DNA from: an uncultured Bacteroidia bacterium
GTDB lineage: Bacteria; Bacteroidota; Bacteroidia; Bacteroidales; F082
NCBI GenBank assembly: GCA_902799345.1
Contig: CADBZW010000010.1
Span: 1 to 64,000 of the forward strand
Direction of reading: 5' to 3'
DNA: 64,000 nucleotides
The notes beneath the pieces were generated by a model. It ran no database searches, was not told where the DNA came from, and saw nothing but the letters and a program-made list of their open reading frames with translations. Made by a program: the position numbers and the translations under genes. This document shows, piece after piece, positions 1 to 8,092 of this stretch. Position 1 is the first letter of the stretch; each line of letters starts with the position of its first letter.

Positions 1-37
1 AAAAAATACAATTTAAAACAAAATCGCCATTTTTCTA

Positions 38-45
38 TATCTTTG
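38..45 (+). promoter_or_regulatory. -7 promoter element of the DUF2075/NUDIX operon
   Basis: TATCTTTG matches the Bacteroidota -7 consensus TAnnTTTG and lies 20 bases before the first ATG. It is the only strong match ahead of this gene pair. Confidence 0.6.
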
Positions 46-64
46 CTGCATAAAACGAGACCCG

Positions 65-2104
65 ATGAACAATCGCTATTTTTATTACGCACACATTAAG
101 GATTTCTTAACAGAGAACGAGGATCAAATCTTTGGAAAAATGTCAAGAAACGATGAGTATGACACGGCATCAACTCAAAAATTCGCATGGTTGGTTGAAA
201 TTTTCGTACTAAAGGAGGTGCTAAAAACTTATCAAGACGAGGATTGCTGGGTTGCTTTTGAATACACGATTCCTAGAATCGGTAAAAGAATTGATGCTGT
301 CGTACTACTTAGAGAACGTGTTTTTGTTTTGGAGTTTAAAGCAGGAGAAGATTCCTATAATCGTCAAGATATTGATCAAGTATTGGATTATGCACTTGAT
401 TTAAAGAATTTTCACCAAGGAAGTTCTGACCGTATGATTGTTCCCATCTTGATTGCTACTGAAAGCTCTAACCATTCGAAAACCAATCGGTTATCTCATT
501 ATAACGACGGAATATATGAACCGCTGTTAACAAACAGAGAGGGGCTCCCCGAAGTTTTTCAAATGGTTATAAACGAACCGTTAACAACGAATCAATATCA
601 GGTTTCTTTATCTGACTGGATACGCAGCCGTTATGCTCCAACTCCAACTATTATCGAAGCGGCCAGCGCCCTATACACTCAGCATTCTGTCGCAGACATC
701 ACTCGTCATGAAGCAGAAGGAGCACAATTAGAGCGAACAACCGAATATGTGATGCAGGTTATTCATGATACGAAAAAACGTGGCGAAAAAAGCATCTGCT
801 TTGTCACGGGTGTTCCCGGTGCAGGGAAAACACTTGTTGGTCTAAACGTTGCCATTCAGCAATCCGAACAAAATCAAAATGGGAAAAGGGATCTTGCTGT
901 TTATCTTTCCGGTAACGGCCCCTTAGTAAAAGTACTTACAGAAGCACTGGCTCGAGACAAAAAACGCCAAGAAAATGAACGGGGCAATAAATACAATATC
1001 ACTGATGCCAGAAGAGAAGTTGGTCAGTTTATTCAAATCATACATCGGTATCGTGATCAAATGCTTCAAAAACTGCGCACACCCATAACAGACAATAGAA
1101 TTGAAATAGACCCAGAAAAAGAACTAAAAGATCAACATGCAGGTTACGCAGAAGTAGAAAACATCGCTATTTTTGATGAAGCACAACGTTCATGGGATAA
1201 AGAGCATTTGGCTTCTTGGCTAAATCGCAAGAAAGGTGTAAACAATTTTCCGATGTCCGAAGGAGAATTTCTCATTTGGTCGCTTGACCAACGCCAAGAT
1301 TGGGCTGTGATAGTATGCCTTGTCGGTGGAGGACAAGAGATAAACACTGGCGAGGCAGGAATTGGCGAATGGGTAAGGGCAATGAATGAAACATTTCCGG
1401 ATTGGAATGTTTATATCTCAAGTCATTTGACTGCTAAAGAATATGCGGAAGGAAAAGTCGAAGAATTACTTGAAAACAACTCTAAAGTTACGTATTCTGA
1501 AGACTTGCATCTTGCTGTTTCCATGCGCTCATTTCGTGCAGAAAGCTTATCAAATATGGTTCATGAACTACTCGATGGTAACGCGGATAAAGCACAACAA
1601 ATCTATCATGAGATAAAGAAGAACTATCCTATTGTGATTACAAGGGATCTTGATATCGCAAAGAAATGGCTTCGCAAACAAGCAAGAGGCTCTGAAAGAT
1701 TTGGTCTTTTAGCTTCATCAAAAGCTTATCGGTTGAAACCATTAGCCATTGACATGCGCTGTCAACCCGACACTGTTCATTGGTTTCTTGACGATATTGA
1801 TGATGTACGTTCGTCTCTTTTTTTAGAGGATGCCGCAAGTGAATTTGATGTTCAAGGACTTGAGCTTGATTGGACATGTTTGATATGGGACGGCGACCTA
1901 AGAAGAAACACAAGTGATTGGGATTTTTACGAATTCAACGGTGGTAATAAATGGAATCGGATTAATAAGGAAGAAAGGAAAGCCTATCAATTAAATGCAT
2001 ATAGGGTTTTGTTAACTCGCGCTCGTCAAGGAATGGTTATTTGTGTGCCTGCAGGCGACGAGAAGGACCAGACAAGATTACCAGATGGTTTTGAGGTAAT
2101 ATGA
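65..2104 (+). CDS. DUF2075 family helicase with N-terminal PD-(D/E)XK nuclease-like domain
   Basis: The protein has 679 residues. The N-terminal part shows a PD-(D/E)XK-like core: D77, then E90-x-K92 after a strand of hydrophobic residues. A Walker A motif, GVPGAGKT, sits at 249-256, and a Walker B/helicase motif II, DEAQ, at 371-374. The C-terminal region (VLLTRARQG) resembles motif VI of superfamily 1 helicases. This is the layout of DUF2075 (Schlafen-like) DNA/RNA helicase proteins. It overlaps the following MutT-like gene by four bases (ATGA), so the two are translationally coupled. The nucleic acid substrate is unknown. DUF2075 proteins often occur in defence islands, so an antiviral role is possible but is inferred here. 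Confidence 0.85.
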   Translation: MNNRYFYYAHIKDFLTENEDQIFGKMSRNDEYDTASTQKFAWLVEIFVLKEVLKTYQDEDCWVAFEYTIPRIGKRIDAVVLLRERVFVLEFKAGEDSYNRQDIDQVLDYALDLKNFHQGSSDRMIVPILIATESSNHSKTNRLSHYNDGIYEPLLTNREGLPEVFQMVINEPLTTNQYQVSLSDWIRSRYAPTPTIIEAASALYTQHSVADITRHEAEGAQLERTTEYVMQVIHDTKKRGEKSICFVTGVPGAGKTLVGLNVAIQQSEQNQNGKRDLAVYLSGNGPLVKVLTEALARDKKRQENERGNKYNITDARREVGQFIQIIHRYRDQMLQKLRTPITDNRIEIDPEKELKDQHAGYAEVENIAIFDEAQRSWDKEHLASWLNRKKGVNNFPMSEGEFLIWSLDQRQDWAVIVCLVGGGQEINTGEAGIGEWVRAMNETFPDWNVYISSHLTAKEYAEGKVEELLENNSKVTYSEDLHLAVSMRSFRAESLSNMVHELLDGNADKAQQIYHEIKKNYPIVITRDLDIAKKWLRKQARGSERFGLLASSKAYRLKPLAIDMRCQPDTVHWFLDDIDDVRSSLFLEDAASEFDVQGLELDWTCLIWDGDLRRNTSDWDFYEFNGGNKWNRINKEERKAYQLNAYRVLLTRARQGMVICVPAGDEKDQTRLPDGFEVI

Positions 2105-2484
2105 ACCACATCGAAGTCGTAGCAGCCATTATCCGAAAAGAAAACAAAATTTTCGCCACCCAGCGAGGCTATGGCGAATGGAAAGATTGGTGGGAGTTTC
2201 CTGGCGGAAAAATAGAACAAGGTGAAACTCCAGAAGAGGCACTGAAACGAGAAATCTCCGAAGAACTATCGGCAGAAATCAATGTGGATGAGCTTTTCAG
2301 CACTGTAGATTATGACTATCCCAAATTTCACTTAACGATGCATTGCTATCTTTGCACTCTTCAGACAAATGCGATGCACCTTAATGAACACGAATCTGCT
2401 CGGTGGCTCGCGAAAGACGAGCTAGACAGTGTGAAATGGTTACCGGCAGATAAATCTATTATTGAAAAACTCAAAACCCAATAA
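2101..2484 (+). CDS. NUDIX hydrolase, MutT-like (8-oxo-dGTP diphosphatase type)
   Basis: The 127-residue length is typical of MutT. The Nudix box runs from G36 to about residue 60 in the pattern G-x5-E-x7-RE-x2-EE, with E51, E54 and E55 as expected metal ligands. The Gly normally found after EEx is Ser here. The family hydrolyses nucleoside diphosphates linked to another group; MutT removes oxidised dGTP, and the close MutT-like length and an N-terminal VVAAII strand fit this. The ATG overlaps the stop of the helicase gene, so the pair forms an operon. Its partner makes a nucleotide-based defence role conceivable, but ordinary pool sanitation is equally compatible. Confidence 0.85.
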   Translation: MNHIEVVAAIIRKENKIFATQRGYGEWKDWWEFPGGKIEQGETPEEALKREISEELSAEINVDELFSTVDYDYPKFHLTMHCYLCTLQTNAMHLNEHESARWLAKDELDSVKWLPADKSIIEKLKTQ

Positions 2485-2485
2485 C

Positions 2486-2517
2486 CCATGTCCTGCCTCC
2501 AAGTCATCCCAGCCATC
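2486..2517 (+). repeat. Direct repeat of the start of the Pmp3-like gene (dead copy)
   Basis: These 32 bases match 2730-2761 at 29 positions, including the ATG and the first eight codons of the Pmp3-like gene. The copy does not continue into the transmembrane coding part. It looks like the remains of a small tandem duplication placed directly after the NUDIX gene. Confidence 0.6.
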
Positions 2518-2600
2518 AATTCTTCCTCTCAAAGCCCTCATGACACCAACTCCGCTGAAGCGGTAAAAAACAGCCTTGTAGCGGGATTAGGATACCCCAC

Positions 2601-2665
2601 AAAAAGTTAAGACCCATATCTCAACTTTTTGAAGGGTGGGTCTTGCGAGGTTAAGATATGGGTCT
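2601..2665. repeat. Nested inverted repeat, small palindromic element
   Basis: AGACCCATATCT at 2610-2621 is exactly complementary to AGATATGGGTCT at 2654-2665. Inside the same stretch AAAAAGTT (2601-2608) can pair with AACTTTTT (2623-2630). It lies between the dead copy and the live copy of the Pmp3-like gene, and may be the element whose insertion split them. Confidence 0.5.
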
Positions 2666-2705
2666 CACGGAGTTTTACAGTACCTTGTTTTCGGCATTAT
2701 TTTTG

Positions 2706-2713
2706 TACTTTTG
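2706..2713 (+). promoter_or_regulatory. -7 promoter element of the Pmp3-like gene
   Basis: TACTTTTG fits TAnnTTTG and lies 18 bases before the ATG at 2732. It supports that start over earlier in-frame codons. Confidence 0.6.
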
Positions 2714-2731
2714 CAAAACAAAAAAACAACC

Positions 2732-2887
2732 ATGTCCTGCCTCCAAGTCATCCTAGCTATTATCTTCCCGCCGCTGGCGGTGATCGACCGCGGCTGCGGG
2801 TCGATGCTCATCGTGTTTCTGCTCACGCTCTGCGGCTGGGTGCCGGGCGTCATCGCCGCGCTGATTATCCTGAACAAGAATAATTAG
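2732..2887 (+). CDS. YqaE/Pmp3 family membrane peptide (UPF0057)
   Basis: A 51-residue hydrophobic peptide with two transmembrane helices: residues 5-17 around IIFPPLAV and 24-46. The FPPLAV motif followed by a charged turn (DRGCG) and a second helix with W and P-G is diagnostic for the Pmp3/YqaE family, which sits in the inner membrane and is linked to salt and membrane-potential stress in other organisms. The start at 2732 is chosen because the promoter is just upstream and the family begins near this Met. It is a single gene with its own promoter. Confidence 0.8.
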   Translation: MSCLQVILAIIFPPLAVIDRGCGSMLIVFLLTLCGWVPGVIAALIILNKNN

Positions 2888-2901
2888 AAACCGACAGGCC
2901 A

Positions 2902-3206
2902 TCACCTCCCAAACACTGCTCTAAAGAACTCCACCGTCTCAGCAACGACTTGCTTGCGGCGGCGGGTGATGGTGTGGTTTTCGCCTTCCACCACTTTCAA
3001 GGTGGCAAGAGGGCCGTAGGCCTTGCTGGAGAAGATGCCGTGCATCAGTATCACCATTGGACATTGGTCTTTCGTTGGGTCAAACCCATCGGGCAAGGTA
3101 ACTTTGTACCTTGAGGCCCCCGAATGGAGGCTTTTTGTGCTTGGCAACCCGATAGAAACACCAAGCCAAGCACTGTCAGAAGTAGATAAGTAACAAACTG
3201 TCTCAT
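2902..3206 (-). pseudogene. Broken alpha/beta hydrolase (frameshift plus internal deletion)
   Basis: Reading from 3206 down, a lipoprotein signal (MRQF...VFLSGCQ) is followed by a frameshift near 3110-3130. The second frame then gives YKVTLPDGFDP, CPMVILMHGIF (the strand and HG oxyanion region of an alpha/beta hydrolase), and shortly afterwards a C-terminal piece with GENHTI, which carries the family's late His. The nucleophile elbow and most of the fold between them are missing. A normal enzyme of this type has about 280-320 residues, so this is a decayed remnant of a secreted esterase-like hydrolase. Confidence 0.7.
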
Positions 3207-3271
3207 AAATAGATAACGATGGTTGTTGTGGTTTATTGTATTAATTTGAAGTGCCAACGAGGGAATAGTTG

Positions 3272-3279
3272 TACATTTG
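3272..3279 (+). promoter_or_regulatory. -7 promoter element of the HAD phosphatase gene
   Basis: TACATTTG fits TAnnTTTG and lies 19 bases before the ATG at 3299. The upstream in-frame ATG at 3269 would precede this promoter, which argues against it. Confidence 0.6.
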
Positions 3280-3298
3280 CACCATAAAGAATAATCTC

Positions 3299-3946
3299 AT
3301 GAGATACAAACTGGTGATATTTGACCTCGACGGCACGCTGCTCGACACCATCGATGACCTCAAGGAGGCCGTCAACCACGCCATGAGTTTGAGAGGCTTT
3401 CCGACCTTTACGCGCGACCAAGTCATGGCTATGGTCGGCCACGGCGCACGCAACCTGATGCGGAAGGCTCTGCCCGTCGGCTATAAAGACGACGACATGG
3501 TGGATGCCGCCTATAACGACTTCCGAGCCTACTACCTTACCCATATCGACACGTACACAAAACCCTTTCCAGGGATACAAGACCTCTTGGCCAAGCTGCA
3601 CCAAGAAGGCGTGATGCTGGCCGTCGCCTCCAACAAGTTCCAAGAGGGCACCGAGCACCTCATCAAGGAGTTCTTTCCCGAGATTCCCTTTGTGGCGGTC
3701 CTTGGCGGTCGCCCTGACTTCCCCCTTAAGCCAGACCCTGAAATTGTCTGTGAGGTGCTACGCAAAGCGGACGTCAATAAAGAAGATGCCGTCATGATTG
3801 GCGACTCCGACACCGACATGGAGACTGCGGCCAACGGCGGCATCAGGAGCATCGCGGTGAACTGGGGGTATCGTAATATGAATGAAGTCGTTGGATTGAG
3901 TGTCGCAAATTCAGCACAAGAACTACTGAAGATGCTCATTTCCTAA
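3299..3946 (+). CDS. HAD-family phosphatase, phosphoglycolate phosphatase-like
   Basis: A 215-residue HAD hydrolase of subclass IA. Motif I is DLDGTLLDT near the N-terminus, with the nucleophile and acid Asp residues. Motif II is the Ser in AVASNK. Motif III is the Lys in LKPDPE, and motif IV is GDSDTDM. The alpha-helical cap between motifs I and II fits phosphoglycolate phosphatase (Gph) or beta-phosphoglucomutase-like enzymes. The exact substrate cannot be read from sequence. The promoter at 3272 supports the start at 3299. It is a single gene, convergent with the lipoprotein gene that ends at 3952. Confidence 0.85.
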   Translation: MRYKLVIFDLDGTLLDTIDDLKEAVNHAMSLRGFPTFTRDQVMAMVGHGARNLMRKALPVGYKDDDMVDAAYNDFRAYYLTHIDTYTKPFPGIQDLLAKLHQEGVMLAVASNKFQEGTEHLIKEFFPEIPFVAVLGGRPDFPLKPDPEIVCEVLRKADVNKEDAVMIGDSDTDMETAANGGIRSIAVNWGYRNMNEVVGLSVANSAQELLKMLIS

Positions 3947-3951
3947 CTAGG

Positions 3952-5049
3952 TCACTCCGCCACCCTAAAGGGGTGCCATTCCACAACAGGATCGTAAGGC
4001 TCTCCAAAAGACTTCAAGATGGCCTCGCCTTCCTCGTTAGTGAGCTCTTCCTCACCCTTGGAATAACCATGCACCATGTCGTCCCGTTCGAAAACAAAAC
4101 TCTGCATGTCGCTGAATTCGAATTCAGGAGCGCTGTTCTTCAGTTTGGTATAACGAGCGTAGAAACAACCTGTCCCACAGCCACCGGCATCACCGACAAC
4201 GCCTTTGTAGAAAATCAGATGGCGCTTGTAGTCCTTGCCTGCAGCGAGGGTGACTCCGCCTTCCACAATGGACAGCACAGCCTGATACTCTTCGTCATCG
4301 GTACTCAGCCACAGCTCCGGCTCGCCGTCCTCGTCGATGTCGATCAAGGCATATTTGCTGAAATCGCCCATCTCATAGGTCATATAGTCTTCGGTGAACG
4401 TTTCCATGACCCCATCGATTTCTGCAAATTCGGCCACTGGGTTGCAAGGCTTCATGCCGTCCCAACTGTAGACATGCCGCATCGCCGTCCACCAATTCAA
4501 GAAATACTCATTCACCACCAACTCATCACCTTCTTGCGGAAGCGTATATCCCAGCTCCACATTCGCAAACGACGGGGTGAATAGGTTAGCCAAACTGGTT
4601 TCAGGCGTCAGCGTGCCCTTCGACGGGTCGTAGTCGTAGAAAGCCAAAAACGACTTCACGGCAGAGGAAGACTGAGAGAAAGTGATACCAAAAAGCTGAT
4701 GGCCGTTGGAACGCTGCCTTACGTTGGCCCACATGCTCTCCGCTTCGCGGTCGTCGCTTCCCTCTGCAAAACTCATATAGTTGTTCTCCGGGTCATAGAC
4801 GGAGATGTATTGCTGTTGGTCCTCAGGGAGCTGCAAATCCTTCAGCAGCATTGCGATTGATTTGGTCGGCCATTGTTTTTGGAAAGCCTTAACCATGTCC
4901 TTGATTTCCGCACTTTTCACCCCGCTGATGGGCGCGGTCTGCCACGACGCATTCACCTCGTCAATCGTCATGATGGGCTTGTCGCTTTCCTTGCAGGAAA
5001 ACAGCATCAGGCAAAGGATGCCAACAATAAAGAGATTACATTTTTTCAT
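3952..5049 (-). CDS. Predicted lipoprotein of unknown function
   Basis: The 365-residue product starts with a type II signal peptide: MKKCN, a hydrophobic run, then lipobox LFSC with Cys19. It should be exported and lipidated in the periplasm or outer membrane. The mature part is acidic and Trp/Tyr-rich. It contains a DIDEDGEPELWL segment resembling the FG-GAP/Asp-box calcium loops of secreted repeat proteins. I do not recognise a family. A TATTTTTG promoter lies just upstream on the same strand. Confidence 0.75.
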   Translation of the reverse strand: MKKCNLFIVGILCLMLFSCKESDKPIMTIDEVNASWQTAPISGVKSAEIKDMVKAFQKQWPTKSIAMLLKDLQLPEDQQQYISVYDPENNYMSFAEGSDDREAESMWANVRQRSNGHQLFGITFSQSSSAVKSFLAFYDYDPSKGTLTPETSLANLFTPSFANVELGYTLPQEGDELVVNEYFLNWWTAMRHVYSWDGMKPCNPVAEFAEIDGVMETFTEDYMTYEMGDFSKYALIDIDEDGEPELWLSTDDEEYQAVLSIVEGGVTLAAGKDYKRHLIFYKGVVGDAGGCGTGCFYARYTKLKNSAPEFEFSDMQSFVFERDDMVHGYSKGEEELTNEEGEAILKSFGEPYDPVVEWHPFRVAE

Positions 5050-5074
5050 ACGTCAATAAATTTGGTTGATGGAG

Positions 5075-5082
5075 CAAAAATA
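5075..5082 (-). promoter_or_regulatory. -7 promoter element of the lipoprotein gene
   Basis: On the minus strand this reads TATTTTTG, fitting TAnnTTTG, 25 bases before the start codon at 5049. Confidence 0.55.
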
Positions 5083-5113
5083 CAAAAAACGGGCTATCGA
5101 AATAGAAATAACG

Positions 5114-5121
5114 TATCTTTG
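5114..5121 (+). promoter_or_regulatory. -7 promoter element of vsr
   Basis: TATCTTTG lies 17 bases before the vsr ATG at 5139. Confidence 0.6.
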
Positions 5122-5138
5122 TATTCGTTTTCAATCCT

Positions 5139-5690
5139 ATGACAGACCGTCTCACACCCGAACAACGCCACCGCGTGATGTCGCGCATCCACGGCAAAGG
5201 CACCAAGCCCGAGCTGAAGGTGCGGCAATGGCTGTGGCGGCACGGCTACCGCTATCGCCTCAACGTGAAGAGCGTGCCAGGCAAGCCCGACATCGTCATG
5301 CGGCGGTATCGGACGGCGATTTTTGTGAATGGGTGTTTCTGGCACGGCCACCATGTAGAGACGCGATTAATCGCGTCTCTACCAGCAATCACCAATTCAT
5401 CATGTTGCAAGATTCCGCAGACGAATCGGGATTTTTGGGTGAACAAAATCAAAAGAAACCAGGAACGCGACCAAAAGAACTATCAAATACTGCACGACAA
5501 CGGCTGGCAGGTCATCGTGGTGTGGGAATGCCAACTGACACCCAAGCGCATCGAAGAGACGATGCTGCGCGTGGAGCTGCTGCTCAACGAACATTTCTTG
5601 GCCTTGCACCAACCGAAAGTGGTACCCTACGACGTTCAGGAGGCTCCTATTTCTATGGCAGCGGAAGAAGACAGCTATAAAAAGAGGTGA
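5139..5690 (+). CDS. vsr: Very short patch repair endonuclease Vsr with an in-frame insertion
   Basis: The 183-residue product matches Vsr throughout: HRVMSRIHGKGTKPE at the start, PGKPDIV with the catalytic Asp, FVNGCFWHGH, and VVWEC near the end. Vsr nicks DNA next to T:G mismatches left by deamination of 5-methylcytosine. About 17 extra residues (VETRLIASLP...) follow HGH, next to the region that holds zinc and active-site ligands, and are encoded by a palindromic repeat at 5355-5382. The normal length is about 140-150 residues. No cytosine methyltransferase gene is nearby, so this is an orphan Vsr. Whether the insertion leaves it active is unknown. Confidence 0.85.
   Translation: MTDRLTPEQRHRVMSRIHGKGTKPELKVRQWLWRHGYRYRLNVKSVPGKPDIVMRRYRTAIFVNGCFWHGHHVETRLIASLPAITNSSCCKIPQTNRDFWVNKIKRNQERDQKNYQILHDNGWQVIVVWECQLTPKRIEETMLRVELLLNEHFLALHQPKVVPYDVQEAPISMAAEEDSYKKR
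5355..5382. repeat. Perfect 28-bp palindrome inside vsr
   Basis: GTAGAGACGCGATT is followed directly by its exact reverse complement. Read in frame it supplies part of the extra Vsr residues. It looks like a REP/MITE-type interspersed palindrome that entered the gene without breaking the frame. Confidence 0.75.
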
Positions 5691-5707
5691 AAATTCAAAT
5701 ATCTTTA

Positions 5708-5715
5708 TATCTTTG
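5708..5715 (+). promoter_or_regulatory. -7 promoter element of the OmpA-family operon
   Basis: TATCTTTG, 30 bases before the ATG at 5746. Confidence 0.6.
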
Positions 5716-5745
5716 CAGCCGTAAACCAATTAAAACGCATTAAAA

Positions 5746-6849
5746 ATGAAGAAGATTATTACCACAATAGCGATGCTTTTGTTTGCCGGAATGGCAGCAA
5801 TGGCCCAAGAAACCACCTACGCCAAGAGCGACTTCGTCCCGGGTGACGAGATTATTTTCGACGACAACTTCGAAGGAGAGAGACTGGGCGAGTTCCCGAT
5901 GAGCTGGGATTTGCTGGACGGATATGCGGAAATGGCACAGCAACAAGGACGCAATGTGATTGCATTCACCGACAACGGCCTGGGACAGGTGATGCCGCTG
6001 ATGAAAAAGAAATGGGATTGGCTGCCAGAGGTGTTCACGGTAGAGTTCGACCTCTTTGTGGCTCCGATGAATACGGGGAATGAGGAAGAGACCACGCTCG
6101 ATATGAACATTTATTTCGGCGACCGCGGCGACGACAGCTACTACAATGCATCAAGTTACGTAAAATTCTGGTATAGGGAAGACGGCTCGTGCAACCTGTC
6201 GTGGAGCCTGCTGAAACCGGATGGGGACAACCAGTCGAGTGGAGAGAAGATGCTGGGACTGAACTCAGGCAATAGCGACTACCTGGAAAAAGACAACCCT
6301 GTGGTTGCCGGCGAGTGGAACCACTTCGCTTTCTCGTTCAACCAGCGGGCTTTCAAAGGCTATGTGAACGGCGTACGCATGATTAACGTACCGGTTATGA
6401 AGGCTCCTGGCTATTTATTCTTTGCCAGCGGATCATTCTATCGCTACACAGGATTGAGCAATGTGCGCATCGCACAAGGTGCCGTGCCGCTCTACGACCG
6501 CCTCACCACCGACGGCAAAATCGTTTCCTACGCCATCACCTTCGAGACCGGCAAGGCCGACCTGAAGCCGGAATCCGTCATCGAAATCAACCGTGTGGCC
6601 AAACTGATGCAAGAGCATCCCGAGCTTGAATTCGAGGTGCAGGGCCATTGCGACAACACCGGCACTGATGCCGTGAACGACCCGCTGAGTCAACAAAGGG
6701 CCGAAACCATCGTGAATGCCCTTGTGAAACAAGGCATCGCACAGTCGCGCCTCACGCCCGTGGGCAAGGGTTCTCACTCCCCCATCGCTCCTAACGACAC
6801 AGCGGAAGGACGCGCCAAAAACCGTCGCGTGGAGTTCGTGAAGAAATAA
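5746..6849 (+). CDS. OmpA-family outer-membrane protein with peptidoglycan-binding domain
   Basis: A 367-residue protein with an N-terminal signal peptide ending near AMAQ. The middle part (about 30-240) is beta-rich, with a WNHFAF/FKGYVNG pattern typical of concanavalin-like lectin folds. The C-terminal domain (about 260-367) is the OmpA/MotB domain: ITFETGKADLKPES, then QGHCDNTG (the usual GHTDxxG with Cys in place of Thr), LSQQRAE and NRRVEF. It should anchor the outer membrane to peptidoglycan. It is followed after nine bases by another secreted protein gene, so the two form an operon. Confidence 0.85.
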   Translation: MKKIITTIAMLLFAGMAAMAQETTYAKSDFVPGDEIIFDDNFEGERLGEFPMSWDLLDGYAEMAQQQGRNVIAFTDNGLGQVMPLMKKKWDWLPEVFTVEFDLFVAPMNTGNEEETTLDMNIYFGDRGDDSYYNASSYVKFWYREDGSCNLSWSLLKPDGDNQSSGEKMLGLNSGNSDYLEKDNPVVAGEWNHFAFSFNQRAFKGYVNGVRMINVPVMKAPGYLFFASGSFYRYTGLSNVRIAQGAVPLYDRLTTDGKIVSYAITFETGKADLKPESVIEINRVAKLMQEHPELEFEVQGHCDNTGTDAVNDPLSQQRAETIVNALVKQGIAQSRLTPVGKGSHSPIAPNDTAEGRAKNRRVEFVKK

Positions 6850-6858
6850 GCTTAGGTT

Positions 6859-8061
6859 ATGAAAAAACTTCTTTTTCTCTTTCTTATGACCGCGTTGACA
6901 GCAGGGGCGCAAACCACCGAAAAGAATCCCAAAGACCTTTGGACCACTTCGGTTGAAGTTGATTTAGGCGACAACTGGAAACAAAAGACCATCACCGTGC
7001 CTGGAAACGGCATCCCCAATGTGATTGACTTTTTCCGCGCCTTTGCCAAAGCCTACCCGTGCGAATACCACGACCTGTTATTGCAATATTTCGACGGAGA
7101 CGAAGAAGTGTTGTTTTGCCATGAAAAGCCAAGGATAACCATCGACAAGGACTCCTGCTTCTTGCGAAACGAAAGCTTCTCAATGCGCGTCTTCTACGAA
7201 AAAGACAAACCTGTCGCTCTTGGCGTGTGCTGCCATAAGGAACTCATCACGAAACTGAAGGATGCCTACTACTATCGCTTCAACTCAGCCACACGTCAAC
7301 TGACACCTCTCGCTCAAGGTAGCGACTTTACGGGCGGCATCTTGAAACGTGAAACCTTGTTTTCTTCCAGAAAGGACGACAACACGGTTTTGATGACACA
7401 TCGTTGGGGGCGCTGCGGCATAGATGGCTCATTGCGTTGGGAAGACAACAAGTTCGTTTTTACTGACAACACGAAGCAAAGCTTTATACTTTACAGTCAG
7501 AGAGCAAGTGTGAAATCACTTTTTTCAGAATACCTCATGAGATATGACATGGAGTTACGTGAACCAAAAGCCCCCTCCGACCTGCCAGGCAGCAGTTACA
7601 CTTCTCTGCCCATCTGCGTGGCCATCGAAGGCAAGAATTCCGGAAAACACTATGCAGAAGCATCAGCCATGGAAGGTTTCTATGATTTCTATGCCCGAGG
7701 ATGGGAACGCGCCGACAGCACCATGCTAGTTGCCATCTATACAGAGTGCGCACCACAATTTGACTATGACTTCAGCCATAAAAATATAGACGGTACTACC
7801 GTCAAAACACCTCATAAATTGGAGGCTGGCGATGAAGTATTCCTACAATTCTACCTTTGCGACAATAAAGGGATGGCCTACTATTTAGACCCTAAAACAG
7901 ATTCATTTACCACTCTTGTCGGCATAGGCCTACCCAACCTAGAACACAACGAATGGCGTTGCGTTCTCTCTCCCGACAATGAGGACTTGCTGTTCGTCCG
8001 CGAGTCGGACGGACTGACAAAAGTGTTCAAATGGGAAGGCGATTTGCTGAAAGAACAGTAA
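6859..8061 (+). CDS. Secreted protein of unknown function
   Basis: A 400-residue product with a clear signal peptide (MKKLLFLFLMTALTAGAQ). The mature part has no family I recognise; it is beta-rich with many aromatic and acidic residues. It begins nine bases after the OmpA-family gene and is probably co-transcribed, which suggests a periplasmic or cell-surface location. Confidence 0.7.
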   Translation: MKKLLFLFLMTALTAGAQTTEKNPKDLWTTSVEVDLGDNWKQKTITVPGNGIPNVIDFFRAFAKAYPCEYHDLLLQYFDGDEEVLFCHEKPRITIDKDSCFLRNESFSMRVFYEKDKPVALGVCCHKELITKLKDAYYYRFNSATRQLTPLAQGSDFTGGILKRETLFSSRKDDNTVLMTHRWGRCGIDGSLRWEDNKFVFTDNTKQSFILYSQRASVKSLFSEYLMRYDMELREPKAPSDLPGSSYTSLPICVAIEGKNSGKHYAEASAMEGFYDFYARGWERADSTMLVAIYTECAPQFDYDFSHKNIDGTTVKTPHKLEAGDEVFLQFYLCDNKGMAYYLDPKTDSFTTLVGIGLPNLEHNEWRCVLSPDNEDLLFVRESDGLTKVFKWEGDLLKEQ

Positions 8062-8092
8062 GCGTTATTTCATTCCGAGCTTCAATAAATCG

